From positions 312,220 through 376,219 of the forward strand of contig MNCI01016193.1 in NCBI GenBank assembly GCA_015680685.1: DNA of 64,000 bases, given 5' to 3'. Both the position numbers and the translations under genes were made by a program. The DNA is from Gnetum montanum (Eukaryota; Streptophyta; Gnetopsida; Gnetales; Gnetaceae). Of the stretch, positions 1 through 11,742 are shown in pieces. Position 1 is the first letter of the stretch. Every line of letters begins with the position of its first letter. The notes below the pieces were generated by a model, which was not told the origin of the DNA, did no database searches, and saw nothing but the letters and a program-made list of their open reading frames with translations.

Positions 1-250
1 ACTTGGGTTCAGGTTACAAGCTGCTCGAATAAAGAGCCGTTCACTCTAGGACTCCTACTGCGGGCACATGGGGAAAAATTCTAACTCTGGAGTGATCAAT
101 CTGCCAGAGCTTCGCTACACTAGCCAGGATTGGGAAATGAAGGGAGTGCCGCCTCTTATTTATAGAAATGGCGGCACGACGCGATATCGCGTACGCGATA
201 TCGCAGGCAAAGACGCGATATCGCGGCCTAGTGTAAACCGCGTCTCATCA
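1..250 (-). repeat. Partial LTR of Ty3/gypsy element, reverse orientation
   Basis: The stretch matches, in reverse complement, the 5' (U3-R) part of the LTR family seen at 15622-16418, 28530-29328 and 36647-37443: a reverse TATA region (cttatttatag near 155), the conserved R-region block near 25-60, and the family terminus CTCATCA at 244-250. It is followed by gtagt (251-255), which is the 5-bp site uninterrupted at 19737-19741 in tandem copy B. It is therefore the edge of an insertion whose rest lies left of the window. Whether it is a solo LTR or the LTR of a full element cannot be told. Confidence 0.85.
181..204. repeat. Perfect 24-bp palindrome in LTR U3
   Basis: Two copies of the ten-base palindrome GCGATATCGC separated by GTAC read identically on both strands. 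A third GCGATATCGC lies at 213-222. Degenerate versions occur at the same place in the other family LTRs (for example near 28557, 34785, 36655, 43003 and 16380-16410). Confidence 0.9.
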
Positions 251-2480
251 GTAGTTAAATAAAAGTGTCAGTTATGAAATTGGTTGTTGAGCTCAAAGGG
301 TTTTAATGATTTGTAATAAATTGAATTGAAATAACTTTATTGTGAAGTGTTTTCTCATGTTAATTTATCTTGCTTAAATGTTTGAGATCCCACACAAATT
401 TGCCTTCTTTTCTTTTCTCTTTTTAAAACCCATTGAATCTCACTCTATTTTTAGTTTTCTTGTGGAATTTTCTCTCTTGGGAAAATTACGAATAGATTGA
501 CAAAATTGTGCCCAAACATTTTTGTGAAGTTTTATTTGTTACAAGTAATGTACTATAGGGACTATATAGACTAAGTGATTTGACAAAATAGGAATCTTCA
601 ACAACTCACAGTATTCGACAAAGTTAGTTGAATTTCTTTTATAATAGCCAATTAGAGTAACATTCACAATAGTAAACACATACTCATGTGTAGTTTATTT
701 TATAACCATTGAGTCTATTTGGAGGTATCTGAGCCTTGGTTAGAGACCAACAAGCATCTAAACCTTGTTTTTAAGGAACACCTTTGTTTTCCGTGACCTC
801 TAGATTACAAGATCGAAGGCCAAGCGTCGGCAATACCAAATGGCCACCAACAGGTACCAACAACGGTTGGGGCAAAAAACCCTCACTGTTACCTACCATG
901 TTGTGTCACTGCTTGCTCTTTGTTCACCTACAAGGGCCAAAATGCTAAAACCCTTGACACTACCACAAACCACCTAGTTTCCCATCCTCGTTGCCCAGCC
1001 ATTGTGCACCGTGCCACTTCGCCCTCACGTAGTAGAAAGTCTCGATGCTCTACCATTGTGTGGGCCTACACCACAAAGTGCATCACCTATACACATGTGG
1101 CCACATCCCTCACCACATAGCCCTGCCTCTTCCTCCCTACCACATTACATCATGTGACCTGCGGCCATTGCACCTCCACCAATTCCTCCTACCATCCTCA
1201 CCTCTAGTTCCTATTGCCACCACTACACATCTCTCTCCCATGTTGCACTGCAACAACTCTTGTCCGTTGTTGCCATTCTGCATTGTCCTTCATGCCTGCA
1301 TTTTTACATTTCATCAATCACCCTGCTACCACTACCACTATGCCTCCAAATCCCTATAGAGGGCCATGCAAACCCTCACCGCATGCATCACAGTAAACCC
1401 TCGATGATGTTCGCATGCTTGTGCTAACCTCACACATCTGCACCACTGCCCTTCATTGATCTCATGCATAGCCATGCCCCTCATGTCCCATCATTGTTGT
1501 GCCACTCACAGATCCACTCATCTTGGCCACCCACACCACAGTTGTGGCCTCCTGTGGATGTGATCTATTGTCACTGCATGTCATTCTTCCTTTTGTCATA
1601 GTTGCAATTCCCATCATCATGCCACTCATAACCTTTGCTAGTGTTGGAAAAACCCTGCCTTCCCACACACCGCTGTTACTCTAGCAATATTGGTATGCAT
1701 ACCATTCCCCATACTATAGTAGTTGTTGTAGCAACCACCTATTTGTCATCAACATCACCTATGCTTGCACTGCTTACTTCTACCTCCTTTCCCTTGCGCA
1801 GTGTGCTACCACTTGCTTATCTTCTCCAATGTCTCTCATCCATAGCATGAATGCCCTATTCGCTGCTACCCACATTGCTCGCTGCCAACACACTTGTTAG
1901 CAACCCAATCATAATCTTATATATATATATATATATAAGATATGCTTTTCTATTTATTAAAATATACTACTCTATAGATACTTAGTGTTTTTTATTTTTG
2001 ATTGACATGTGTCAAGCATGGAAGAAACCAAGGAGATCCATAAAAGCAAGGAGATTTAGAGAATCCACGCATTAACACACTTAGCAAAAGAGATTATGCA
2101 TGGCGGCCAAGTGGGGGCACACGTGGCTAGTTCCTCTTTCTCTCAGAAAAGGAAGAGAGGGAGGAGATGAAGAAAAAAGCCTTTAAAAAGGCCTCCTCAA
2201 GAAGAAAGAAGGATATCACCACCCAATAATCAGCCAAAGGCTTCTTCATTCCCTTCTCCCATCTCCTCTCCAATACCATCTTCCTTTTCTTCCTCGTCTT
2301 ACACCTCTTTGTCTCACCATAGCCTTAGCCCTACTTCGGTTGCTCCTTCAAACTTGCTAGAGCAAAAATTCATTGAGGTTAAACTGTGAAGAAGGCTTGA
2401 AAGACTTTTTTTCTTTTTTTTTTTGAGTTTGACCATAAAAAGTGTTGGGAGAAAGGTTGGGGTAGCATCTCGGTCAACAA
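251..2480 (+). other. Pyrimidine-rich non-coding part of the tandem unit
   Basis: No protein family is recognisable. The stretch is rich in C, T and A with many CCAC and CATC runs from 960 to 1860. A (TA)n microsatellite lies at about 1918-1937. A TATA-like sequence (CCTTTAAAAAGGCC) lies near 2180, followed by a CT-rich block (2240-2330). It could be the LTR or untranslated region of an old element, but no matching terminus or target duplication is visible. Short open frames of Pro/His/Ser composition are treated as chance. Confidence 0.5.
1918..1937. repeat. (TA)n microsatellite
   Basis: An alternating TA run between cttata and agatatgc. The same locus in copy B (about 21394-21408) is a CA run instead. 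Confidence 0.85.
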
Positions 2481-2489
2481 GGAGGTAGT

Positions 2490-4075
2490 GATTGTCTACT
2501 TGCAGAAGCTTGAAGTTGAAGTTTGATGTTGAAGTTTGTCTTCTGCAGCAAAAATATCAAATGATCTGGAAGATAACAGACAAAAGCAATTCATATAATA
2601 ATAGATACAATCAGAATCGTCAGAGTCCAAATCTTCTGAAGGCAAAATATGTGCAGAAGCACTAACCCTCGCGAAAGAATGATCCTCAAGATCCAATGAG
2701 AGATCAAGAGGTGTGGGACCAAAGTCGGGTGAGGAGGAATAACACTAGTCTTCCGTTGGTCGAAAAGTATGGTAGGCATCAACAACTTCAATAAATTCAT
2801 AATATTGCTCAAAAATATTATGATGTTGAATGAAGTTTATCTTTTTGGGATCCTTACCTTTATGTGGACATTGCGTTACAAAATGTGGTCCATTACATAG
2901 AAAACATTTTACATCCTTTTGATTGAGTTTCTTTTGACGTCGATGGAAGAATCCTGGCCATCGTTTGAATGGTTTCCTTTGGGCAAGTTGTTTTCTTCTC
3001 CATTTCTATGTTGGTCTCGGTTTGTTGTTTGGCTGTCACTTACAATGTCTACATTTATGTTTTTCTTTCTTTGTAATATGTTTTTCTTTCTTTGTAATAT
3101 ATTTTTCTTCTAGACATAATTCTAAACATAAGTTTTACCTAATTTTTTACTAAGGTCTTGGACTAAAGATTGTGTTTATTGTGTATAACACAACTCTCTA
3201 TTTGTACTTGTTAAAAATTGTTGTATTTGTCCAAAACTCATTTTTGCTATATTTAAATTTTGTTTCTTTAATTCTGCTATATACTTATTACAAAATGGTT
3301 GTGGTAAACAACCTAATAAATGTTCTTTGGTCGCTACTTCATGAGTAAGTTTTCTGTAATAGTACCATGTCTCCATTTCATCCAAGAATGGATGAAAATC
3401 TTGGATTTTTGTTAATCTTGCTTTAAAAAATCTATCACGGTATACTTCTTCCACATTACCCTTATGACGAATGAACTCTTTAATGATTGCACCAAGGAAT
3501 GCTATAGTAGGTTGACTAATTATTCTTTGTTTAAGTGGATTAAGAATATGGGTCCACAACTTCTTTAAAGTACCTCTAAAATTATAAGATGCATTTACAA
3601 TGGTGATTTCTATTCCAAGTGTATTTGAATATTCAAATAAGCTTGGATAGCATCGATAGTATCTTGTTGTTCCTTTAAAGTTTTATTATCCATTGTAAAC
3701 GTTGGTTGTTTGTCTCCTGCCTTACGTGTTTGTGTTAATACAACATCAATTCCAAGTTGGCTAGCTTAACCTATTTTTTGTATTAAGACTCTTGCTTTAG
3801 TATCTGTAGATACAGAAGAACTGTCTGATTTCGTGAAATTAGTGTTTGTGATATTAACATGAATCTATAAACCTTTTCCCTTTTGTTTTTGTTTTTCCTT
3901 TTGTTTTTTTTTCCATTGTTTAACTTCATTGGTGGTTATTGTAGGTGGTGATGTTAGAAAATAAATTGACAATTCTAATGGAGGAGCACTTGGGATTGTA
4001 AAAGCTTGAGGTTGAGGTGGTAATTTTATTTTGGGAACCCACACTTGTCTCACTGCAATAATTTCCTTATCTACC
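2490..4075 (-). pseudogene. Endogenous pararetrovirus coat protein and zinc finger, copy A
   Basis: Read on the minus strand from the E1 insertion point, this holds a Lys/Gln-rich tract, then a coat-protein-like region open at 3559-3176 (motifs FHPFLDEMETWYYY and LPQPFCNKYIAELKK, the latter like the conserved Pro-Phe...Tyr segment of caulimovirid coat proteins). A basic Lys/Arg/Trp-rich stretch with in-frame stops (3110-2930) follows, then a zinc-knuckle CFLCNGPHFVTQC (C-x2-C-x3-H-x4-C) near 2863-2901. In Caulimoviridae the C-terminal knuckle of the coat protein binds the pregenomic RNA. A Ser/Asp/Glu-rich tail ends at about 2496, after which no viral protease or reverse transcriptase is seen. 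The frame is broken by stops and by E1, so it is a non-functional old copy. The family call rests on motif memory; an LTR retrotransposon gag is the main alternative, but the neighbouring movement protein argues against it. Confidence 0.7.
3059..3100. repeat. 21-bp tandem duplication
   Basis: The segment tttttctttctttgtaatat occurs twice in succession here and once at the matching place in copy B (near 22603-22630). Confidence 0.7.
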
Positions 4076-4859
4076 TAATGAGAGCGGTTACTTTAGCAAT
4101 TTATTCTAATTATTAGAGTGGAAGTTTCTCTAAAATTAGAGTGGCAGTTTCTCTAAAATTAGAGTGGTAGTTTTTCTAATTATTAGAGTAGTTGCTCCCA
4201 AGCCTATAAATACAGTGCCTGCAGCAGGAGGTCTAAGTGTGGACAGATCTTTATTCGAGCATTGTGTACCTGAGCACACCTTGTGTACGGAAATAAAAAT
4301 GAGCTCTTGGATTCATCCTTGCAGCACCTGAGATTTTTTTTCTTCCTCATTTCTTTTATTTTATTTTCTTTTGCATTTATTTTATTTTATTTTATTTTAT
4401 GCACTTTACATTTCTATTATTAGCACACATAGTACGATCACTTTGAGCATGTGTGTAACACTTGGTAACCCAGTAACGATTAGTGTTTGGTAATCCCAGT
4501 AGTGTTGCGCTGGTTCAGGATGTGTACAACAAGTGAGAACGGATACTGATGTTAAGACTAGTTTAAAGCCTAGTTAATCAGTAGTTAAGTTAAATTAGTC
4601 ACTTAGTTATCTCTCTCTCTCCTCCCTTATTAGCAGCAGGACATAAAAACATAAAAGCTATAAAAATCAAAATCATATGCCTCAAACTTACTTAACCATA
4701 CAATCGTGACATACAAGTAAGTTTGGGAAGACAATGATCAACCAACCCGTCCTTGTTCCACAAAAGCGCATAGGCACTTAGTCCTTGAAATTTGATTGAA
4801 TCATGCATAAAACACTTGTATTCGTATGGTTGAGAGTAGGGGTACCTTACCGCTCATCA
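4076..4859 (+). repeat. 5' LTR of E1
   Basis: Starts TAATGAGAGC (the 3' LTR starts TGATGAGAGC) and ends CGCTCATCA. It contains a TATA box (ctataaata near 4204), AATAAA near 4291, and a TTTTA-rich block. Compared with its partner at 11743-12622 it lacks 100 bases corresponding to 11881-11980, which are flanked by the direct repeat AGTGCCC. Confidence 0.92.
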
Positions 4860-4860
4860 T

Positions 4861-4878
4861 TGACACCATTGCTGGGGA
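4861..4878 (+). other. Primer binding site, tRNA-Asp type (E1)
   Basis: This matches TGGCGCCGTTGCCGGGGA, the complement of the plant tRNA-Asp(GUC) 3' end including CCA, at 14 of 18 positions; all four differences are transitions. It lies one base after the 5' LTR, as expected for minus-strand DNA priming. Confidence 0.85.
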
Positions 4879-4995
4879 CTTACTTGTTTGTGCCATAACT
4901 AGAACATAGGAAATCATTCACATCATCGGAACAAACCCTTAGGGTTGATTAAGGAAATAATAAACAAGAGTACATTGCACACTAAATCGACAAAT

Positions 4996-7450
4996 ATGTC
5001 TCCTTGTTCATACGAAAGCATCTCATCGCCTAGGTCTGAAACAGGGAACAATCGGCGGCATAATACACATGACGTTGATCTACTAGTCCCTCAACAAGTT
5101 CGAGTGGTATATATTCATCATGATGAGTATATACCAGACTTCACCTTTATCCTCCATTAAGATGCACAACTATGTTGGTGAGACTTAGAAGGTAACATAG
5201 TGTTACCTCCTAATTGTTCAGTCCCGAGCATGCTTTCTCCTGCTCTCACACGAATTGGCATGTCACACTTACACGTAGAATACGTTGTGCAAGACCATGA
5301 CTTGAGAGAATACCGTCCCATAGAGGCACAACATCAAAGGGACTTGCAATAGGAGAGACATCATAAGTCTTTGAAGGGTAAGTGGTCCCAGGATACCCCA
5401 CATGTCTTAAGCGAAAATGAGGGTGGTGAACCTACGTCAGGTAGTTGGCCACATAATGATGTTCCTCCCCTTGACTTTAGCCAAGGGGTTTTGTATCAAG
5501 ACCTTCATTCCACTATTCATAACACAAGTCCTGATACCCACGGGCACAAAGGGTCCAAAAAAGGAACACGAACTCATGATAAAGGTGGACATTCTAATCA
5601 CAATCGCGATCAGGGTCGAGGCTACAAAAAAGAAGGTAGCAGACACAGTCATGGTGACGTTTCTCCTTCTTCTTCACCTTCATCATCTCCTTCACCCTCT
5701 ACTTCAATATCCAGACATGGTCATAAAAAAAATGACCATTGGGATAAAGGTAGGAAAAGTGGAAGTCATAGACGAAACAACTAGGAAAGTGGACGAGGGC
5801 ACTCTAGAGAGTCACGATATAGAAGAAGGGAGAGTAGGAAACAACATAGGCATCATAGATGCCATGGATGAGATGATCACGATAAACTACTACTCATTAC
5901 TCGAAGTATGTTGGACATAACTGAGGCTATTAGAATTCCAACAAGGCACCAGAAAGATAGTAGGATCAAGAGATTAGATATGAACAATATCCCACGATTT
6001 GAAGGAGGATACAACACTAATCCTCAAAATCACTTACAAGCATTCCATGATGCATGTGGCTTACAAAATATAGAGAACGAATGCCAAAAACTTAAGTTAT
6101 TTCCACAAACACTAGTTAAAGAAGTGGAAAGTTGGTACCAGTATTTAGAACTAGAATCCATTCGTAGGTGAAGTACTATGTTAGAACTATTTAATGACAA
6201 CTACCAAACATACTCCCAACTGTCTAACTTGCGAAGGAAAATCCAAGGCTGGAAACAAGGAGGACATGAACCCTTGGATGCTACCATGGGCCGATATTAT
6301 GCACTATTACATCGTTGTCTTGGCCATGGTTATTTGCAAAGGGATCAACTACGCCATCTCATGGATGGGCTTAAGCATGAAACAAGAAGAACCCTTGGGA
6401 CTTATGCCCAAGGGAGACTATTTGAGCTTAGGTCTCATCAAATTCAAAGACTATTGGAGCAAGTTGCTAAGGAAGAAGGTGAACTATGGAAGAGAGAAAG
6501 TGCAGAAAAGTATAACCAAGATCCTTTCCTTCAGAAGAGGGGAGTAAGATTTTGTGAGGATGAAGAAGAGTCACCACTCAAAGAGATGGTGAATAGGAAA
6601 ACTTTGCCTATCCAAAAGATGACATCATAAGTTTCGGAAAAGGTAGAACAAATGTGGGATTCCCTAGATAATAGATTTCAAACTATTCTTAAAATACTAG
6701 AGGAGTCTAGAGAGCAAGTTAGTGAGAAAAGAAAAAAGAAAGAGGCTGAACATGCATGTAGCAAGGGTAAGGGCAAAGTTGTCATCTTTGAAGAGTTTGT
6801 GGATTTGGAAACAGACAATGATAGTGGATGTGAGATATGTCAATATGATCATCCTAAGAGATGTTGCCTTGTAATCTCACATTTGCAGAAGTCTGAGGTG
6901 TATGCACTCAACCCATGATTAAACAAAAGGCAAACACCCCGAGGATTACCTTATCCTCAAGGTAACCCAAGGCAGTTCCACCAACCCTTAACATATTATC
7001 CTAGTGGAACTCCACCACAACCAATTGAGCAATATCAACAATGGTAGCACCCATAATCATAGGGAATGCCACCACTAAGGCAACAATATCCTTATCGGCA
7101 ACCTGACCTGTATGGATATTACGTGCAGCAGCCAATCTCCACACATGACTTTACTAGTCACATCACTCCTCAACCTCACTACCAAGCCCATGAGTATTAT
7201 GGGACTCCCTCTTCTAGAGGTGATATTCTACAAGCATATTATCCTTCTCATCCAGTCGCATGTCTTCCACCAATAACCCCACTACCACCTGCTCCCACGA
7301 TGCAAGGTGAAATCCCTACCCAGTTGTAGCAACGTAACGCCACGAGGGCTGTTAACTCTCAACCTACTGTTGGTTCCAACAACCACATGAAGAAAAGACC
7401 TTTTTTTAGAACCAATAGTCCAACTAAGCCCTTGTAATCACAAGTAGCTG
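4996..7450 (+). pseudogene. E1 gag region, broken
   Basis: One frame can be followed with several in-frame stops. It begins at an ATG (4996) with a Ser/Arg/His-rich N-terminus, then a motif DEYIPDFTFIL near 5128, a Ser/Pro run with His/Lys/Asp/Arg-rich flanks (5520-5780), and a retrotransposon-gag core from 5908 (NNIPRFEGGYN, ESWYQYLE, LELFNDNYQTYS, GWKQGGHEPLDATMGRYY). A knuckle-like CEICQYDHPKRCC follows near 6832-6870, then a Gln/Pro/Tyr-rich C-terminal part (6940-7330). Gag would form the virus-like particle. The same order appears in E2, E3 and E4, so the reading is well supported. Stops occur at 5158, 6168, 6628, 6916 and elsewhere, so no full protein can be made. Confidence 0.85.
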
Positions 7451-7553
7451 ATTCCTTAGACATCTCAGTATCAATCAAAACTTCAGAGCCCCCTTCAACT
7501 CAACCATCACACTCAACACATATGGTCATGCTAACACATGCTATCACTGATTA

Positions 7554-8170
7554 GATCAAAGCTAGGCACCTTCCTAGGAAATTCTCTGATCCTAGGAGTC
7601 CTCTAATATACTTACAAATCACTGGAATGCACCATGAAAGGCTCTTTTGGATTCAAGTTCCGATGTCAACTTGATTTCTCAAGAAATGTATAAGGCTTGG
7701 AACCTACCTCCCTTAAAAAAGAACAACATCCATCTAGAGTTGACCAACCAGTCCATCACTATCTCATTGGGATTGGTGGAAGACATTGTTACCATTGTTT
7801 GTGGGTGGTCGTACCCAGCTGACTTCCTAGTGATTCAGGTAAACAATGGTAGGGGGGACTTCCCAATCATAATGGGAAGAGCATGGCTAAGCACCATCGA
7901 CACATGCCTAGGAATCTACGATCCTTCTCTAGAAATATCAAAGGAAAATACATTCGAAAAGATCAAGAAGAAGAAAGTTTCGTGCATCGCATACAGTGAC
8001 ATAGGGTGTAATTGCGTGCAGAGGTCATGGTTTGTGCAAAGTTTAACATTGTCTGCATGCAATCAGTGTGCACAAGTGATCAACATACAAAGATGCCTGT
8101 ATGTAGCAGCCACACAATAGCAAGGCACCCAGTGGCTGATAGCTAATCAAGAAATCAGTTCACTCATATG
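7554..8170 (+). pseudogene. E1 retropepsin (aspartic protease) domain
   Basis: The frame differs from gag by one base. The segment HLPRKFSDPRSPLIYL leads into the active-site region, here LLDSSSDVNLIS, where the family motif D-[ST]-G has lost its glycine. Next come the flap/core region ending IVCGWSYPADFLVIQVNN and the conserved IIMGRAWLSTIDTCLGI, equivalent to the ILGR-type motif of retropepsins. The enzyme would cleave the Gag-Pol polyprotein. Downstream (8100-8400) is a Cys-rich linker towards reverse transcriptase, with a stop at about 8118. Inactive by motif and by stops. Confidence 0.85.
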
Positions 8171-8408
8171 CATGGAACCAACTGAGGGTTTGACTTACGC
8201 TTACATCGATAGCATAGATGCATTAGAGCAAGTCCACCACCAACTTCCAAGTCTTAACCTTGAAAATGTCAACTGGGGAAAGTTGGAAATCCTTGAGAAA
8301 TTTAAGCAGGAGCCCCTCGAGCTAAAACCATTGCCCACCAGTATGGAATACACATTCCTTAAAAATGGAAAACCAGTAATTATCAACGCTAAGCTTGCTC
8401 CTGAATAA

Positions 8409-9275
8409 AAAGAAGAACTGCTGAATGTAATCAATAGATGGTCAAAATCCTTCACTTGGTCATATCCCGAATTAACTGGAATAGATCCTAGGATATGCCA
8501 ACATAGGATTTACACTGACCCCTCCATGAAGCCTCGAAGACAACCGTAGAGGTGTTTGAACCTAAAGCTGAAGTAAGTAGTCAAGGAAGAAATCAAACAG
8601 CTTCTCAAGGTTGGGTTCATATACCTCATTGCTGATAGCGAATGGGTTAGCCCCTTAGTTATTATGCCTAAAAAGGGAGGAAAATGAAGGGTGTGCATAG
8701 ATTTCAGGCTACTAAATATGGCAACATTCAAAAATCACTTTCTGTTGCCATTTGTTGACCAAGTCTTAGACACCATCGCAAGGCATTGCTACTATAGTTT
8801 TCTGGATGGATATGGCATATATAATCAAATACAAATAGCCCTAGAAGACCAAGCCAAGACTACATTCACCAGTCCTTGGGAAACATTTGCATACAAATAG
8901 ATGTCGTTTGGCTTGTGCAATGCCCCTGCAACATTTCAACGACTAGTTCTAAGCATCTTCCAGTAGCAGATAGGAAATGGTGTGGAGGTCTTTATGGACA
9001 ACTTCTCCACTTATGAAGCAAACTTTGATCAAGCCTTGGATCAGTTGAAGCAAGTGTTAAAAAGATGTGTAGAAACCAATTTGAGGCTCAACTAGCTGAA
9101 AATTCATTTGATGGTCTAAGGCATAGTACTAGGATACAAAATCTCACACACAGGAATAGAGGTAGACCCCAAGAAAATCAAAGTTATCCAAGGAATTATC
9201 CATCAACTGGAAACTATCAAAGATATTCAATCATTCCTTGGACATATTGGCTACCTCCGTACACTATCCATGGCA
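8409..9275 (+). pseudogene. E1 reverse transcriptase domain, broken
   Basis: Landmarks in order: RKLKPGF-type region degenerate near 8600, ESEWVSPLVIMPKKGG-like stretch near 8640-8685, VCIDFRLLNMATFKNHFLLP (8691-8750), FLDGYGIYNQIQIA near 8800, TTFTSPWETFAYK then a stop at 8898, MSFGLCNAPATFQRL, and the catalytic box FMDN (8991-9002) where the family has FMDD. ETNLRLN and GYKISHTGIEVDPKKI follow. The second catalytic aspartate of the box is replaced by Asn. The domain stops near 9275, where the sequence jumps to the integrase tail, so RNase H is absent. Confidence 0.88.
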
Positions 9276-9299
9276 TGTGATCTCAACCTTGACCTTGAT

Positions 9300-9690
9300 C
9301 TAGCACAAAAATAATGATTAGTAACCCTTAACTTACTAGATAAAAATCGACTGGCTACCCTGTCATCTGACAAGTTGCACAAGGCATTCAATAAACAACG
9401 TCATGACCTAAGGATTAGGAAAGTTAAATATCAACTGGGAGATAAGGTTCTCTACTAAAATCCCACACATGTACTACAACGTACTAAATTTCAAACACTA
9501 TGGGAATGACCTTATATTATTTATGCAACTTTTCCTTCAGGGGCCATGAAAATATACAAACCTGAGAGCCCGAACAAGAAACTGTTGGTCAACGTGCAAC
9601 AAACCAAACCTTTCCAGGAGCCTAGGATAGCCAGTACACATGCTACCTCTCTTGGTGGACAACCTTGCTCACTATTTTGAATCTCCTCTT
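9300..9690 (+). pseudogene. E1 integrase C-terminal remnant
   Basis: After a deletion joined near 9275-9300 the frame resembles the C-terminal chromatin-facing tail of Ty3/gypsy integrases: KLHKAFNKQRHDLRIRKVKY, YQLGDKVLY, then PYIIYATFPSGAMKI, matching the usual basic helix, GDLVL and GP(Y/F)-type motif. The HHCC zinc finger and DDE catalytic core are missing. The following stretch (NVQQTKPFQEP) is retained in E2 and E3, directly after their larger deletion. Confidence 0.75.
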
Positions 9691-11742
9691 TCCAACTTAG
9701 TTGTGGGGGAGATGGCCACCTATGCTAACTGTTCTAGGCCCTCAGTTCTTTTTGAATCTTTCTTTTACACATTTTTTATTTTACACATTCTTTTAAATTT
9801 TCTTATTTTTTGTTTACACCATCGTTCATGTTTTTACTGTTTCTTTGTTTGCTTAATTTACTTTTATTCATCATCTAATAAGTGCTCAGGATGGTGGATT
9901 AAATTATATCATGTTGATTGCTAATGTTTAATTTTTACCTTTGAATTATGATGCTGATATTAAGGTATGGTTCTATTGGTAAAATAGGTAATGAGTCCAC
10001 ACCCTCCACTCATCCATACAACTCTATGGTCTCCTTTGGCTTGGAACTGTATAGTCCCTTTTTTCTAAGTAAACTTTTAATGAATTGGTGGCTAGGTACT
10101 TTTCAAATCAAGGAAAGACTCAAAGGATGAAAAGGGTGTGACTTCAAGGGGATTTGATGCATTTGGGCTGGCCATTCTCCTGGGTGCTTGGATGCTTTTT
10201 CTTGGGTTTTCTGCCATTCTGACATTGTTCAAAAATCAGGAAGTTAAGTGAATAAAATTAAGTCTTTGCATGGTGTGGTTCTCATGCCAAAAAAAAAAGT
10301 AAAAAGAAAAGAAAAAAGAAAAGTGAGAATTAAAAGCACACCCCTTAGACAAAATAAATGCAAAAAAAAATGCATGGGTCTTTGCATGGTGTGGTTGCTA
10401 TTCAAAAACAACAACAACAACATGAGAATGCAAAGCACACCCCTTAGACCCCTTAGACATAATAAAGCAATATGGGCTACAAGAATTGGTTATGGAACTG
10501 AAAAGACATGTTACCCAAACCTGAAGGTTCCCTCTAACTAAGGCCCTTTCTTGCTTCCTACTTCTCCATCTCGCTCTCCTCGGAATGGTGGTGACTCTTT
10601 GTGGAAGCATTCTTGTTACTTCAAGTGGATGGATTGGCCAAGTGTGTTGATGCAAGGTCATTGGATGTGGTTTGTTTGAGTCTGGATTTGGGATGAGTTC
10701 TACTTAGTCACATTAACAATAAAATATACAAGGGGCTTTACACAACCTTGTTCTTGGGATTCCATTCCATTCTCTCCTCTACATCTTTCTTCCCATTTCC
10801 CACCTCATTGCTAGTTTTATCATTAGTCCATTTTGGGTTGATGCATTTTTTTTCTTTGGTGAATTCTTGTGGGTAAGTTTTTAACTCTTACTTCCAAATG
10901 ACATTCCTAAAGCCTATAGACTCTTTGGTTTGTGGGTTTGTCAAGGCATAAAGGGCATGATCTTGCTTTGGGGAGGACCCACTGACATTCCTTTTTGGTG
11001 CAATTGTTAAGTTCTTTTCCTTAAACATTTCTTGTAATCAATCATTTCTTGTTTCATCCCCATCCATGACATCCATTTTATTGGCATTGTCGTTGATATT
11101 TTTTTCCATCTCTCTGATTCTTGATATTTTTCCATCTTATAGGTACCAGAGGTTTGCTCTTAGTTGTGGGGGCCCTGGCACAAATTTTTCTATTCACCTA
11201 GCCCCTACACCTTGGGTAGTCACCTATGATAAATCTTCGAACCAGTTTGTGCCATAACCACAACTCAGCCAATGCACTTCATCTCGAAGCAAGGTATCAA
11301 CTGCATTATGGTTTATCTATCCTTGCTCATTTGTGACTATGTTGTGTGTGCAGATGGCGGTCATACAAAAAATGGACTAGGCTTGGAGGAAGCACTTAGG
11401 ATGGACCAAAATTGGAGCATTTACGAAAGGAGCAAGTCTGGTGGCGTGGCTATGGATAAACAACAGAAGATGTAATCTTAGCATTGGCGACAACATGCTT
11501 CATTTTCTTTCTCTCTCTTTCTCTACAAGCTGCCAAATAGAGGCTTGGATGTCATTTATGTACGAGTGTTCATCACAATGGTCATAAACACTAATGTTGT
11601 AATATGCTTATTGATATGTTCACTGGGCACGTTAAGTCTGTCATCCCATTCCACCGTCAGTTGTCAATTAGTCAATAATCCCATACCTTCCCAATATTTT
11701 GTAAGGAACTTGAGGATGAGTTTTCATTTAGTCATGGGGGTA
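9691..11742 (+). other. E1 3' region between pol and 3' LTR
   Basis: About 2 kb with no known domain. It corresponds to 32935-34774 in E2 and 41100-42994 in E3. It carries a T-rich stretch (9740-9830), a duplicated local segment (tttgcatggtgtggtt at 10263 and 10381; cacaccccttaga at 10338 and 10437), a degenerate copy of the small hydrophobic frame found in E2 and E3 (from about 10525), and a purine-rich end. The position is that of the env-like frame in Athila elements, but I see no envelope features beyond hydrophobic stretches. Confidence 0.6.

Noticed and set aside
1045-1359. 104-codon open frame kept at equal length in both tandem copies (also 20520-20834)
   Set aside because: Composition is low-complexity Pro/His/Ser/Leu. 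Substitutions between the copies are mostly amino-acid changing, at a ratio expected without selection, and no family is recognised. Persistence is explained by few stop-prone triplets in a C-rich stretch.
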